The position numbers were made by a program, and so were the translations under genes. The notes under the pieces were generated by a model. The model was not told where the DNA came from, made no database searches, and saw nothing but the letters and a program-made list of their open reading frames with translations. A stretch of 45,994 nt of DNA. Origin: a virus. The stretch is from the IMG/VR virus record IMGVR_UViG_3300036870_000006, positions 1-45,994 of that record; one strand, written 5' to 3'. This document shows positions 1-8,891 of this stretch, piece by piece. Position 1 is the stretch's first letter. Each line of letters starts with the position of its first letter.

Positions 1-157
1 ATTGCTTACTGAAATGCGTGAGGCATACCTACTCGTGCCATCAGTGCAATTCGTACCGGGGGAGTTGAAGTAAACTCCTGCTATAGCGCCCCCGCCTGAT
101 CCATCACCGCCAGAAGAAATGCCTGTGCCGATGATGTTTGAAGCCACCGAATCCCCG
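1..157. repeat. Terminal direct repeat, left copy (contig closes into a circle)
   Basis: This stretch is repeated at 45838-45994 in the same orientation. The only difference is position 127 (G) against 45964 (T), which changes GGC to GGA (both Gly) on the coding minus strand. The fibre gene on the minus strand is open through both copies and joins in frame, so the repeat is the overlap of a circular or circularly permuted genome of about 45,837 bp. Such overlaps are usual when a headful-packaged phage is assembled from short reads. It could also be a true short terminal repeat. Confidence 0.9.
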
Positions 158-1623
158 AAAGTACACCCGCTATACTGTAAAATGCTTGTCCCGACACTTT
201 GGCCTTGAATATCGCTGTAGGTGTTTCCTGTCGAATTGTAGTTATTCGTGTATCCATTACCTACGACCTTGACAGCATTTTTGAGTCCCGTACCTGCCGT
301 CTTTATGTGACTGATATGGTTCCAATTAGATACAGGATTTACTACAATTCCGTCTTGAATACCATTGAAAGTCAGGTTTTCGAACGTACCGGTTTGTGCG
401 CCTCTCAGGTCTATGCCTATTGTTGATGTTTTCGTCCCGCCTGTATTGCGGATGGTCATGTTTTTGATGGTGGTCCCATATATGGCATAGGTGGGGAAAG
501 ACCATGTATCTGTTGAGCCATAAGTATATGTTCCCACCTGGAAAGAAGTGTTATTTCCGGTCGAGTTTACAATAGTTGTTCCACCCTGTCCTGCACCTTC
601 AATATCCAGATAGTGTGTGCCGAGAGGGATAGTGATTGTGGTAGAACCTATATCGCAAAGTGTCCCATTCAGGATAATTCTAGTCTGCCCTGAAGAAGCG
701 TTAATGGCTGCTTGGATTGCCGTGGCATCTCCTGAACCGGTGCATTGGACGTAGACAGTATTTGTTGATGCTGTGACCTTCCCATTCGCCAAATCATAAG
801 CCGCCTTCACAGCCGCACTATTCGCGGCTGTCGTGGAAGAGGTGGAAGAGGTGGAAGAGGAAAGCTTTGTTTTTGTGATGACGTTGGAGGAATAATTACT
901 GAAGCCATCAGATGCGGGGGCTGCTCCAACCAGTGAAGGAGTTGGAGTCTCCCACCCTGTATTGTAATTCGTTCCATTTATTTTGTAGAGAAGTTGTCCT
1001 GTAGTGCCTCCTGATGCTACACCAGGGCCGGTATCTCCTGCATCGCCTTTATCGCCTTTAGCCCCTGCGGGACCCGTTGCCCCCGTTGCCCCCGTTGCCC
1101 CCGTTGCCCCTGTTGCGCCTGTATCGCCCTTATCTCCCTTTGGCCCGGTTGGTCCGGTTGGTCCGGGTGCCCCCCCTGCCGCAAGAATGGCCCATTTAGT
1201 GCCATCGGTTCCGGGGATTACATTGGAATTTGAAGCTAAAGCATAATATGAGGAAGTGCCATAGTTAACCCCATCATTTGCGGCATAATTGGAAACACTC
1301 GACCATGTACCACGCCAGTTGACGTTAGGCGCAGGTGGTCCCTGTATACCTTGTGGTCCTTGTGGTCCGGTTGCTCCTGCCGGTCCTGCCGGTCCTGTCG
1401 GCCCCTGTGGTCCTTGGAGTCCTGTCCCGATTGCCTGCCCTATCTGGTCTATGGTGACCGTGTAAGCCGTCCCCTGACCATCGGGCTTGTTGTCGGTTGG
1501 CCTGCCCATAGGGATACGGTCGGTAAGTAAAGGGACTCCAACCACAAGAGGGGTATGGGAAATATCTCTCGCAAGAACCACAACTGGAATCAGGATGAAT
1601 AGGGTTATCAGGAATTTCCGCAT
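1..1623 (-). CDS. Collagen-like / beta-helix fibre protein, N-terminal part (continues at right end of window)
   Basis: Residues 1-541 of a protein that runs off base 1 and resumes at 45837, ending at 44266. The joined length is 3195 bp, 1064 aa, in frame. It opens with a signal-peptide-like stretch ([18 protein letters not shown], then RD). Two blocks of Gly-X-Y collagen-like triplets follow, separated by a W-rich module ([20 protein letters not shown]) of the kind found in phage fibre carbohydrate-binding domains. The second block contains a GAT triplet run. After that the sequence looks like a right-handed beta-helix resembling pectate-lyase folds. ATG at 1623 has a good ribosome site (aggagac). 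It is most likely a tail fibre or adhesin. The signal peptide is unusual for a virion protein and could mean a secreted or surface protein. Confidence 0.8.
   Translation of the reverse strand, partial: MRKFLITLFILIPVVVLARDISHTPLVVGVPLLTDRIPMGRPTDNKPDGQGTAYTVTIDQIGQAIGTGLQGPQGPTGPAGPAGATGPQGPQGIQGPPAPNVNWRGTWSSVSNYAANDGVNYGTSSYYALASNSNVIPGTDGTKWAILAAGGAPGPTGPTGPKGDKGDTGATGATGATGATGATGPAGAKGDKGDAGDTGPGVASGGTTGQLLYKINGTNYNTGWETPTPSLVGAAPASDGFSNYSSNVITKTKLSSSTSSTSSTTAANSAAVKAAYDLANGKVTASTNTVYVQCTGSGDATAIQAAINASSGQTRIILNGTLCDIGSTTITIPLGTHYLDIEGAGQGGTTIVNSTGNNTSFQVGTYTYGSTDTWSFPTYAIYGTTIKNMTIRNTGGTKTSTIGIDLRGAQTGTFENLTFNGIQDGIVVNPVSNWNHISHIKTAGTGLKNAVKVVGNGYTNNYNSTGNTYSDIQGQSVGTSILQYSGCTFGDSVASNIIGTGISSGGDGSGGGAIAGVYFNSPGTNCTDGTSRYASRISVSN
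1076..1120. repeat. 9-bp tandem repeat encoding Gly-Ala-Thr collagen triplets
   Basis: Five consecutive 9-bp units close to GTTGCCCCC on the plus strand encode GAT GAT GAT... on the minus strand within the fibre gene. Near-perfect repetition at the DNA level implies recent expansion and a likely site of length variation. Confidence 0.9.
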
Positions 1624-1632
1624 TATTGTCTC

Positions 1633-3627
1633 CTATTGCGCCATGAACAGCGTGAACTCAATATAGTTGGCCCCGGTCAAAGTACTGAGGTCGAAGTTCG
1701 TCCCGTCGGCTTTGTTGAATGATACGGATGCCGAGTCACCGCCACCCTTTGAGACGGCAACACTGACGATGCCGAGGGAGCCGAGTTGATAGGATAGTGT
1801 CCCGCTCACCACCCTGCCGATACTTTTCGCTAAGGCAATGCTCAACGTCCCGGTGGTAAACCCGTAGGTAATCGCTGAAATCCCCGAACCGACCGAAGCA
1901 GTACCGCCACTGGCAATATCAGCCGACTGGGTGGTATCCAGAAAGTTGCCGCCGTAACTCTGCAAGGTACCGTCATTGAGAAACTTGACTTTGATTTTCC
2001 CTGCCGCTCCTGCCGTAATGCCAAAGCGTAAGACACGAAGTTGATTAAAAGAGGACTCGTCGCTGTAAATCGGGCTTATGACGTTATACGCCGCCGATTC
2101 AGGGTAAATCCCGGATATGGTAAACTGTCGAGAGTCGTTGGCTAGAGCATTGTAGGCCATATATTTTCCGGAATCAGCGGTACCCCTGACATCGGACATC
2201 ATTATATTGCCGGTTACATTTTCAATATATCTGTCAACCCCTGGGGGAGCATAAGCCCACACACCTTTAAAACTTACCAGACCATCCTGACTATCGTTTC
2301 TAACGGCCTGGTCATTCCATTCGAGCCGGACATTGGAACCGAGAACGGTAAGTTCTCCCGCCCCTCCTGACCGCTCATTATGCAGATCAAGACCGATGCC
2401 ACAATGATCTAGAAGCACGTTGCTCATGTGTAAGCTCAGACCATCTTTACATGAACCGATGACCTGGATTCCTTTACCTCCGCTACCCCATCCCATGTTA
2501 TTAATATTCACATCGGTGAAATATGTTGAAACGCCAGTCCCCAGAAAAGCAGTTCCGGAAAGGTCTGTTGCGGAATTCCCTTGGATAACTACACCGTTGG
2601 TATAGTTGTTCATCCGAACGTTTGTAAACGTGGTATTGAACGCCAGTTGCCCGATAAATACTGCTGTTCCGGAAGCAGAACCTGTATCATTAAGACCCGT
2701 CCCGTCCAATGTGGCGTTGACGAAATGAACATCAGCAACAAAGCCGTTATCTATGTACGGATTGTCTACATCATCGGTTCGGTGCAAGTCAAAATGACAC
2801 TGCTTAAACCATCCTGAGACGGTGCTATTATGAGTGTTCCCGATTCCAGGAGCAGTATATCCGAAATACACCGTACCGCTGTAAAGCCTGCCTCCCTCTG
2901 CAACGATATCCACACCCGTCGTGAGATTGAGAGTGGTAAACTTGCAATCGCCTTTTTGCAGGGAGATGGTCGCGCCGGGGGAGAGGGCATCGTTCAGCCG
3001 CTGAAGAGCTACCGTATCGTCCGTAGTGCCGTCGCAAACGCACCCTGTCCATTGAGGGTAGGCTTTACTTACTGCGTTGAGTGTCAAACTTCCCGTTCCA
3101 CTGAAAATCTGGTAGGCCCCTGCTGTAATTTCACTATCGACAATCAGGGCGTCAGTACCTTGGGCGATACTGCCGGGAGGCAAAAAGGAGAGCCGCAAAG
3201 TCGAGGGGACCGTAACCGGCGCACCGATAGGGTAATTAGCGGTTTTAATGGTCAATGTGGTCGGGGTGCTTCCGATTGCTGTTACTGCGGCACTCAGCGA
3301 AGCGTAATCACCATCAACAGCCTGATATCCTCCGGCTGTCAGGTAATCAATAACGGTGATGTTGTCCCAATCCTCTACCGTTACCCCTGATGCGTCTTTG
3401 ACCACGATACGATAGTTACCATCACCGTAAATTTGTGCCTTGCCATTAGCGTCAAGCTGATAAGGGTTGGAAGCAAGAGTATTCTTGTCCCGGTCAAGCC
3501 ATACGTCTTTAAGACTCGGATACCCCGCACCGGCTTCATAAAAATAAGCCCAACCACCCGCGACGGCATTGATAGCCGTTCTTTGCTGATTCAGGAGAAA
3601 CTCGAAAACTGCCGCTTTCTGTGCCAT
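1633..3627 (-). CDS. Tailspike / tail fibre with beta-helix domain
   Basis: This 664-aa protein is the first fibre gene of the late block. The N-terminal ~100 residues (FEFLLNQQRTAINAVAGGWA... YPSLKDVWLD... DGNYRIVVKD) match the short adaptor domains seen in many podophage tailspikes. Residues ~185-230 (AYPQWTGCVCDGTTDDTVAL) match the start of pectate-lyase-type right-handed beta-helix tailspikes, and the following Ser/Thr/Gly/Asn-rich repeats are consistent with that fold. The role is host surface binding and possibly polysaccharide cleavage. No catalytic residues can be assigned by eye. Its ATG at 3627 overlaps the stop of the upstream membrane protein gene, and the second fibre gene starts 9 bp downstream. 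Confidence 0.8.
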   Translation of the reverse strand: MAQKAAVFEFLLNQQRTAINAVAGGWAYFYEAGAGYPSLKDVWLDRDKNTLASNPYQLDANGKAQIYGDGNYRIVVKDASGVTVEDWDNITVIDYLTAGGYQAVDGDYASLSAAVTAIGSTPTTLTIKTANYPIGAPVTVPSTLRLSFLPPGSIAQGTDALIVDSEITAGAYQIFSGTGSLTLNAVSKAYPQWTGCVCDGTTDDTVALQRLNDALSPGATISLQKGDCKFTTLNLTTGVDIVAEGGRLYSGTVYFGYTAPGIGNTHNSTVSGWFKQCHFDLHRTDDVDNPYIDNGFVADVHFVNATLDGTGLNDTGSASGTAVFIGQLAFNTTFTNVRMNNYTNGVVIQGNSATDLSGTAFLGTGVSTYFTDVNINNMGWGSGGKGIQVIGSCKDGLSLHMSNVLLDHCGIGLDLHNERSGGAGELTVLGSNVRLEWNDQAVRNDSQDGLVSFKGVWAYAPPGVDRYIENVTGNIMMSDVRGTADSGKYMAYNALANDSRQFTISGIYPESAAYNVISPIYSDESSFNQLRVLRFGITAGAAGKIKVKFLNDGTLQSYGGNFLDTTQSADIASGGTASVGSGISAITYGFTTGTLSIALAKSIGRVVSGTLSYQLGSLGIVSVAVSKGGGDSASVSFNKADGTNFDLSTLTGANYIEFTLFMAQ

Positions 3628-3938
3628 TACCGCACTCCTTTAGGGTTATAGCTGTAAACAATCCGTTCAACTTCTGATACCCTAATTTCAAGCTTTTCCT
3701 GTGCTTTCATCACAGAACTAATATCACTCCTCAGCCCGACAAGGTTTTCTTTTATATCGGCAGAGGTAACAAATTTATCCCACGACAGTAAGCCGACATT
3801 GATCATAATGCCGACAATGATGATATATTGTGTGGTCTTGATGCCACTATGCTCATTACAAATATCGTCGGGGCAACGGTCTGACGCCCTACGCTTGGTT
3901 TTCCTCTGCTGTGGGTAGATAGGCTCCTGATCTTCCAT
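3627..3938 (-). CDS. Small single-pass membrane protein with C-terminal coiled coil (inner-spanin-like topology)
   Basis: A 103-aa protein. The first ~36 residues are charged (RKTKRRASDR) with two Cys, followed by one hydrophobic segment (YIIIVGIMINVGLLSW, about 37-53). A heptad-like tail follows (LVGLRSDISSVMKAQEKLEI). N-in topology with an extracytoplasmic coiled coil is that of inner-membrane spanins or of XhlA-like proteins. It lies close to a lipoprotein gene (4265-4429), which could be the outer partner. This is inference from topology only; no family was recognised with confidence. Ribosome site aggaggtacgtc precedes ATG. Confidence 0.6.
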   Translation of the reverse strand: MEDQEPIYPQQRKTKRRASDRCPDDICNEHSGIKTTQYIIIVGIMINVGLLSWDKFVTSADIKENLVGLRSDISSVMKAQEKLEIRVSEVERIVYSYNPKGVR

Positions 3939-4064
3939 GACGTACCTCCTAGGCGTACTGAGAATACTCCGGCATACTCCTTGGCGGCTTCGGAGATGGT
4001 TTAGGTTTAGTTTTCTTTACGGGATTGCTTACTGGCTTTTTAACTGGCTTCTTGATAGTCTTGC

Positions 4065-4268
4065 TTATTTCTTCTTCCCGGCCATCTTGTTGAATTTGGT
4101 TTGACCGGCCTTATCCATTTTTTTGTCCCGCTTGTCATTTTCCTTGATGCCGAGTTTCTTGTCCATCTTCTTGTCTTCTGCCGAGCCTTCCCACTTCTTT
4201 GCGCCTTTTGCTTTCTTCATGGGTTTGCCTCCTGAAAGTGCTTTCGGTACGTTTCCGGTCATTATCAT
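4065..4268 (-). CDS. Small lysine-rich protein
   Basis: 67 aa starting MIMTGN, or 65 aa from the internal ATG at 4262. It is very basic, with repeated KKMDKK/DKRDKKMDK segments. ATG overlaps the TGA of the lipoprotein gene, indicating translational coupling. The function is unknown. A nucleic-acid-binding or packaged internal protein would fit the composition, but nothing diagnostic is present. Confidence 0.6.
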   Translation of the reverse strand: MIMTGNVPKALSGGKPMKKAKGAKKWEGSAEDKKMDKKLGIKENDKRDKKMDKAGQTKFNKMAGKKK

Positions 4269-4429
4269 TTCTTGACCTCATAGTGAAGCGTTACCCCGCC
4301 ATTATAGACGGGTCTGGATACTGTGCCATACGGCATTTGCCCTAGCTGAGTGCCTGCATTGGCATTCAAGTCGTAGCCGGTGAAGGTGCCGCAACCGGAC
4401 AAAAGCAGTAACAATGGCAGGTATTTCAT
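4265..4429 (-). CDS. Small lipoprotein with lipobox
   Basis: 54 aa. A short hydrophobic signal (MKYLPLLLLL) is followed directly by the lipobox LLSGC, so the predicted mature protein begins at Cys13 and would be lipid-anchored. The mature part is about 42 residues with no recognised domain. ATG overlaps the TGA of the upstream gene (4426-4617), and its own TGA overlaps the next ATG. The size and lipobox fit an outer-membrane spanin, and the membrane protein at 3627-3938 could be its partner. A moron lipoprotein is the alternative. It is too short for the default ORF length filters, so it is easily missed. Confidence 0.65.
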   Translation of the reverse strand: MKYLPLLLLLSGCGTFTGYDLNANAGTQLGQMPYGTVSRPVYNGGVTLHYEVKK

Positions 4430-4617
4430 TTCTTTGCCTTTTTGACTCTCTTCGGTAGTTCCTTGGTCTTGGTATGCGTGAAATCTTCAAGCTGATTGAC
4501 GCTCATACTCTTAGCCATCTTTGCCGAGGGGCTTCCAGGCTTGGCCTTGGCTTTACCTTTCTTGACGGCTTCGGCTATCCGCATCGCGGTGGCTTGGTTC
4601 TTACTGACGGCAGGCAT
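4426..4617 (-). CDS. DUF3008-like small basic protein
   Basis: 63 aa. The pattern MPAVSKNQATAMRIAEAVKK... AKMAKSMSVNQLEDFTHTK... ELPKRV matches the small phage/bacterial family that begins MPAKSKAQQ and ends with an FAxTKxKGLPxxV segment (DUF3008). Function is unknown. The stop overlaps the start of the lipoprotein gene, placing it in a tightly coupled four-gene run. Confidence 0.65.
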   Translation of the reverse strand: MPAVSKNQATAMRIAEAVKKGKAKAKPGSPSAKMAKSMSVNQLEDFTHTKTKELPKRVKKAKK

Positions 4618-4619
4618 GG

Positions 4620-4784
4620 TTATTTACCTCTCACTTTCTTGAGGTTAGGATTGGCTTTCTTCGCCTTGGTAGATGCCTTGCGAGTAGCATTGGCGAGGAT
4701 TGCACCGGCTGATTCCTTGCTGTAGCCCTCGCCTTCTATTTTCTTCTGTACTGCGGCAAAGCCGGGATGTTTATTTGTTTTCAT
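4620..4784 (-). CDS. Small basic protein, likely virion-associated
   Basis: 54 aa beginning MKTNKHPGFAAVQKKIEGEG and continuing YSKESAGAILANATRKASTK before a Lys-rich tail. This resembles the small phage proteins with the pattern HPGFxAVQxxIAxxxGxxxxxAxAILAxxxRxAS, often found beside internal virion proteins. ATG at 4784 overlaps the last 14 bp of the upstream internal protein gene. The exact role is unknown. Confidence 0.65.
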   Translation of the reverse strand: MKTNKHPGFAAVQKKIEGEGYSKESAGAILANATRKASTKAKKANPNLKKVRGK

Positions 4785-6345
4785 TGTTGGCCCCTTTAAG
4801 TTGTATGCCTAACTGAACTGCTAATCCTCTGGCAACATCTGGCGGAAGTTTTCCAGATTCTGCGAGGGCTTGACCGAACAGTCTCAAGAATTCCCCTTGC
4901 ACCCTTGGGGAACTGGCAACGAATAACGGCCACAACTTCGGATTCAGGAATTTAGCCGCCGCCGCTTCACCTACCGCCAATGTCCCGGCAAATCCTTTAG
5001 GAATTGCGGGGCTAAGACTATAACCTGCGACTTGACCGGCTACATCAACACCCCCATTGGTGCTGAGTGTATTAACAAGATCATTGCGTAAAGGGAAGTT
5101 GTCTCTCATGGCAGAAGTCAACCGACGCAAGGTCTGATCGGCTACAATGCGTCCCGATATGCCTTGTTTACGCATCATAAGACCGCTTTCAATGTCTTTA
5201 ATCATGCTCGTTGCTTCGGCATATCCTTTTGTCATTTCCGCATATTCGGGGACATTTTCAACGATGGTATCCTTAACCTTATTCCGCATGGAGGCTACAA
5301 ATTGCCGAGCCTGTGAGGAGTCGGAATAGAAGTCATCAAGCTGACGTTTTAGAACATCAAGCCCAAGAGGTGTATTGTCACCTTCTTTCGTCCCCCAATT
5401 CGACACGGTTTCAATAACATCCTTAATGTCTCCGCGCCCGGATTTACCCATTGCTATGCGGGAAAGGTCAAGATTGCCATCTTCTCCAACTTTCACATTA
5501 TATTTGTCCATCAATTCGGAGAGATCGGTTTTCAGCGGTCTAAGGTCTATCGGTTCTGTATTCTGCGCCACCTGTGCCAATTGAGTACGATAAGCGTCTG
5601 CACGTTGGTCTTTCAAGGTACTGAGTGCCGTCCTTGCGTTATCGACTACTTCTTCTCCGCTAATTTCGCCGCGCAACGCCTTATCGAAATCCGTGGAACT
5701 GGCAAGAGGATTTTTAGTAATTCCGGTACTCTTGCCACTTTCAATAGCTTCATTGATTGCCGCTTCACCTGTCCCCGACATTCTACCGAGCATGGGCTTT
5801 ACAACCGATCCTACGCCTTTACCTAACATTTGCACCGCAGGTACTACAGACTGACCGCCCATGTCGAGCATTGCCCCTGTACCTACATCCTGCGCTGATT
5901 GAGTCATGGCGTTGCCAAGCGTTCTTTGTTTTCCTTCTATCAGATCAGCGGCCCTCGCCCCCATTGCATAACCCAATCCTGAACCCGCTACACCTCCGGC
6001 AATCGCTCCGTAAGGGACTGTAGCGGGAGCCGCAGGACCGCCACCTAGACCTAAAGCCGCCCCGCCTGCTGTGCCAACCAAACCACCAATAACAGCCCCG
6101 CCCCCTTCAAGTGCAGGGCGAATCATTTGCTTTGCGCTGTCAAGTTTGGAGGCAATTGCCCCCTTCAGCATCTCCGGCGTCCATTTACCTTGAGCTTGAT
6201 TCATCTCCTCTGCAACTGACGTATCGTTGCCGGGAGTCACTACCTTATAGCCGGCGGGAGTAGAAGTATCAGGGACAAAGCCAGCCGGATATGCAGATTG
6301 AGTCTGAGATGATTCAGGTACAAAACCTGCGGGATATGCGCCCAT
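4771..6345 (-). CDS. Internal virion / DNA ejection protein (P22 gp16-type position)
   Basis: 524 aa. The N-terminus carries a duplicated AYPAGFVP motif (residues 3-10 and 18-25), common in podophage internal proteins. Residues ~80-130 are a Gly/Ala-rich hydrophobic stretch that could insert in membranes. The middle is helical and charged. Its ATG overlaps the stop of the 611-aa gene upstream, and the three consecutive genes 8891-4771 correspond in size and order to P22-like ejection proteins. Such proteins leave the virion ahead of DNA and help build a conduit through the envelope. Sequence similarity to P22 itself is not visible; the assignment rests on context and composition. Confidence 0.65.
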   Translation of the reverse strand: MGAYPAGFVPESSQTQSAYPAGFVPDTSTPAGYKVVTPGNDTSVAEEMNQAQGKWTPEMLKGAIASKLDSAKQMIRPALEGGGAVIGGLVGTAGGAALGLGGGPAAPATVPYGAIAGGVAGSGLGYAMGARAADLIEGKQRTLGNAMTQSAQDVGTGAMLDMGGQSVVPAVQMLGKGVGSVVKPMLGRMSGTGEAAINEAIESGKSTGITKNPLASSTDFDKALRGEISGEEVVDNARTALSTLKDQRADAYRTQLAQVAQNTEPIDLRPLKTDLSELMDKYNVKVGEDGNLDLSRIAMGKSGRGDIKDVIETVSNWGTKEGDNTPLGLDVLKRQLDDFYSDSSQARQFVASMRNKVKDTIVENVPEYAEMTKGYAEATSMIKDIESGLMMRKQGISGRIVADQTLRRLTSAMRDNFPLRNDLVNTLSTNGGVDVAGQVAGYSLSPAIPKGFAGTLAVGEAAAAKFLNPKLWPLFVASSPRVQGEFLRLFGQALAESGKLPPDVARGLAVQLGIQLKGANNENK

Positions 6346-8180
6346 TAGTTTAACCTCTTACCTGCCATGTCATAGACTACACCATTGACAGTATATGCGT
6401 CTGTGCCGTGAAATTTTCCCTTTACTGCGCCTTGGGGGAGTTCTGGCCCATTGGGAGTATAGGTCTGACCGTTCACTACTGCCTTAGTCGGTTTAAGCCT
6501 GCCTCCAACAAGGTCGTTCATGGATCTGATACGCGGGTCGAAAGATGTCAACTGACCTTCAAGCCACCCTTTAAGAGCGCGTGGAGATTGAGTCGGGTGT
6601 TGCGCTTCCATTTCTACCTGATGGGCAAGGTCAGTCATTCCGTTGCCACGCATTACCCCTGCTATAGTCATCAAGGAATCATTACGAAGGGCCATATACT
6701 TAGCTAAGTTGGGGTCATTCAATTGCCCTTGGGTCCATTTCTGAGCAATACCGGCGAACTTGGCATCAGGGAAATTCATCTTTATCCCGGCTTCTACAGT
6801 CTTGCCGAGAATTTCAGGGACGACCGAAAGTGTCGCGCCCTTCTGCATAATGACAGGATTTTTCATCATAGCCGCTGTCGAATTAGCTTTCATTACGTCA
6901 AAATCAGGATTCTGCCGCAAAACTTCACCCACTATTCTGTTATATACTCCCCCCCTTTTCGGAAGGTCGGATGGTGCCATTTGACCGTTGAGTATAGCGG
7001 TCGCCATTGAATTTACATCCTCTTGGCTACCATTGGAATTTTTGAGCCGTTCAAGGGCAAGAGCGTACATCCTATCGCTATTCGCTTGCATCCTTTCGGT
7101 GTTTTTAGCAATACGCTCCTGACTGGCATTGAACCGTTCCTCACGTTTTGAATCTTCATCCGACTTCCTTGCACTCTCAAGCAATTGCGGGATACCTTTA
7201 GATGTAACGCTGATTCCGTTCTTCCCGATGAAGCTAGCCAAATCCTGATAACTGAAGTCCGGATTATCGGCCATAAATTGACTTATCTGTTTCCCGACTG
7301 GCCCTGATCCCATGTTAATAGGAGTAGAGTTGTTGGTTATGGCTTGGGACATCGACATGCCTTTAGCTATATCTATTTCCACTCCGTTCTTGTTTATTGC
7401 TGACACGATATTTCCATCACCGTCTTTCAGAAGGTCGAGGCTCGGTAGTTTGGTATAGGAATAATTGGTGCCAAAAGCAGAGTTCATTAATTTCAATCCG
7501 TCTGCCATATTGCCGGTAGCATCAACAATATTTTTTGATTCGGCAAATACTTGCTGTTTGAGAGCATTTGCCGCATCCATATTGCCCACGCTATGGTAAT
7601 AGTCAATTTGCGCCTTGATACGGTCGGGAGGCATTGCCGGAGTCGTAGTGCTTTGCACCCTGCCTTCCTTGTAAGCCTGCACAATGGGGCTTGTCTCGGT
7701 AGCCGGAGCCGGAAAGCCGGAAGCGTCAACCGGCGCATTCTGGTCAACAGGGGGTGCTTCCGCTTTCATCTCCTGAAGCCGTTGGGTAGCGCCCAACTGA
7801 TTAGCAAGTTGCGGATACTTGTCAACATTGGCTTGCAAACCTTGCACATCGCTTTGCGGTGAACTTCCCGTAGCAGGATTAGCGCCTAACGCAGTCTGGA
7901 CGCCAAAAGCGTCGGAAAGGGCAGGCGGTTGGGTCTGTCCCGGCTGTACCGTAGTTGTAGTCTGTGCGGGAGTGCCTTGGGCATTCTGTGCCGCTGATCT
8001 GGCTCCGAGAAGGTCCTGATAGGCCATCTGCTGTTTTTGGAGATTCAAGGCACCTAAAGCGTTCTGCTGCCGTTGTGCCTGAACTTGCTCTATGGCCGCT
8101 TGTCGCTGTATCGGGTCAATGTTATTCCAGACCTGTTGCCCGACATGCGCCCCTACTCCTAAACCTTCCGCGTATCCCAT
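6345..8180 (-). CDS. Large internal virion / DNA ejection protein
   Basis: 611 aa. The first ~190 residues are Gln/Ala/Pro-rich (QAAIEQVQAQRQQNALGALN). Residues ~340-400 are strongly helical (ESARKSDEDSKREERFNASQ), and the C-terminus is globular and Gly-rich. Gln-rich N-termini of this kind are typical of phage internal core and ejection proteins. It lies between a gp7-like 233-aa gene and a 524-aa gene. No enzymatic motif is seen. Confidence 0.65.
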   Translation of the reverse strand: MGYAEGLGVGAHVGQQVWNNIDPIQRQAAIEQVQAQRQQNALGALNLQKQQMAYQDLLGARSAAQNAQGTPAQTTTTVQPGQTQPPALSDAFGVQTALGANPATGSSPQSDVQGLQANVDKYPQLANQLGATQRLQEMKAEAPPVDQNAPVDASGFPAPATETSPIVQAYKEGRVQSTTTPAMPPDRIKAQIDYYHSVGNMDAANALKQQVFAESKNIVDATGNMADGLKLMNSAFGTNYSYTKLPSLDLLKDGDGNIVSAINKNGVEIDIAKGMSMSQAITNNSTPINMGSGPVGKQISQFMADNPDFSYQDLASFIGKNGISVTSKGIPQLLESARKSDEDSKREERFNASQERIAKNTERMQANSDRMYALALERLKNSNGSQEDVNSMATAILNGQMAPSDLPKRGGVYNRIVGEVLRQNPDFDVMKANSTAAMMKNPVIMQKGATLSVVPEILGKTVEAGIKMNFPDAKFAGIAQKWTQGQLNDPNLAKYMALRNDSLMTIAGVMRGNGMTDLAHQVEMEAQHPTQSPRALKGWLEGQLTSFDPRIRSMNDLVGGRLKPTKAVVNGQTYTPNGPELPQGAVKGKFHGTDAYTVNGVVYDMAGKRLN

Positions 8181-8189
8181 GATGTACTC

Positions 8190-8891
8190 CTATGTCAGTG
8201 ACGGATTCCAACCGCTATAACCCTGGTCGCTCTGCAATACCCCAAAGGAACTATCAGGGGATGAACCGGTTGAACCGGTTGAACCGCGAGAACTATTCTG
8301 GTAATTCCCAAGCAAACCGGAGGTGATACTGGCAAGACCCCCCGCCGCGGCACCAATACCAGTTGCCTGCTGATTGCCATTAGCCATGTTGATATTGCCA
8401 AGATTCCCCGCCCCGGCCTGAAGGTTGTTATTGAGGTTGTTCACTCCTGAACCGGTCATAGCTACGGCATTAGACCCGATATTGGTTGCGGAAAGCAACT
8501 GGTTAAATCTATTCTGGTAATCATTAGCGGCAGTCTGCGAGGATAATTGCCCCAACTGCTGAACTGCGGTGCCTTCCAAGCCTCTTGCGCCTAAAGCTGA
8601 GTTGATAGAGCGTGTCCCTTGCGTCATGGCATACTGCGCCGAGGGGGAGGCTTTCATGTCGTAGCCACCGGAAAGCATCTTCTGTAATTCGGGAATATTC
8701 TGTTCGCCTAATTGTCGGTAAGGAGCTTCCTGCCCTTGAACTAGATTGAAATTGGCCTGTTGCTGTTGCTGTGCTGATAATTGAGCGTCGGTAGCCTTAT
8801 TAGCCGCTTTCGCATTGGCATTACTACTGATAAGATTGCCACCCGTAATTATCCCTGCACCTACTACTGCCGCCGTTATAGCTGCTGACAT
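8190..8891 (-). CDS. P22 gp7-like DNA transfer / ejection protein
   Basis: 233 aa. A short hydrophobic N-terminus (SAAITAAVVGAGIITGGNLI) is followed by Ala/Gln-rich sequence. A segment with the pattern APYRQLGEQNIPELQKMLSG and RSINSALGARGLEGTAVQQL follows, which I recognise as shared among podophage gp7-type ejection proteins. The C-terminus is Gly/Asn/Ser-rich. ATG overlaps the stop of the cupin-SET gene by 16 bp. Confidence 0.7.
   Translation of the reverse strand: MSAAITAAVVGAGIITGGNLISSNANAKAANKATDAQLSAQQQQQANFNLVQGQEAPYRQLGEQNIPELQKMLSGGYDMKASPSAQYAMTQGTRSINSALGARGLEGTAVQQLGQLSSQTAANDYQNRFNQLLSATNIGSNAVAMTGSGVNNLNNNLQAGAGNLGNINMANGNQQATGIGAAAGGLASITSGLLGNYQNSSRGSTGSTGSSPDSSFGVLQSDQGYSGWNPSLT

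Noticed and set aside
2830-3390. 186-aa plus-strand ORF opposite the tailspike
   Set aside because: Antisense shadow of a well-supported gene. No ribosome site, and odd composition.
3949-4078. Lys/Pro-rich open frame after the 67-aa gene
   Set aside because: About 45 codons with no usual start codon (only ATT or ATA). A -1 frameshift from the upstream gene was considered, but the AAG-AAG-AAA stretch is not a recognised slippery site.
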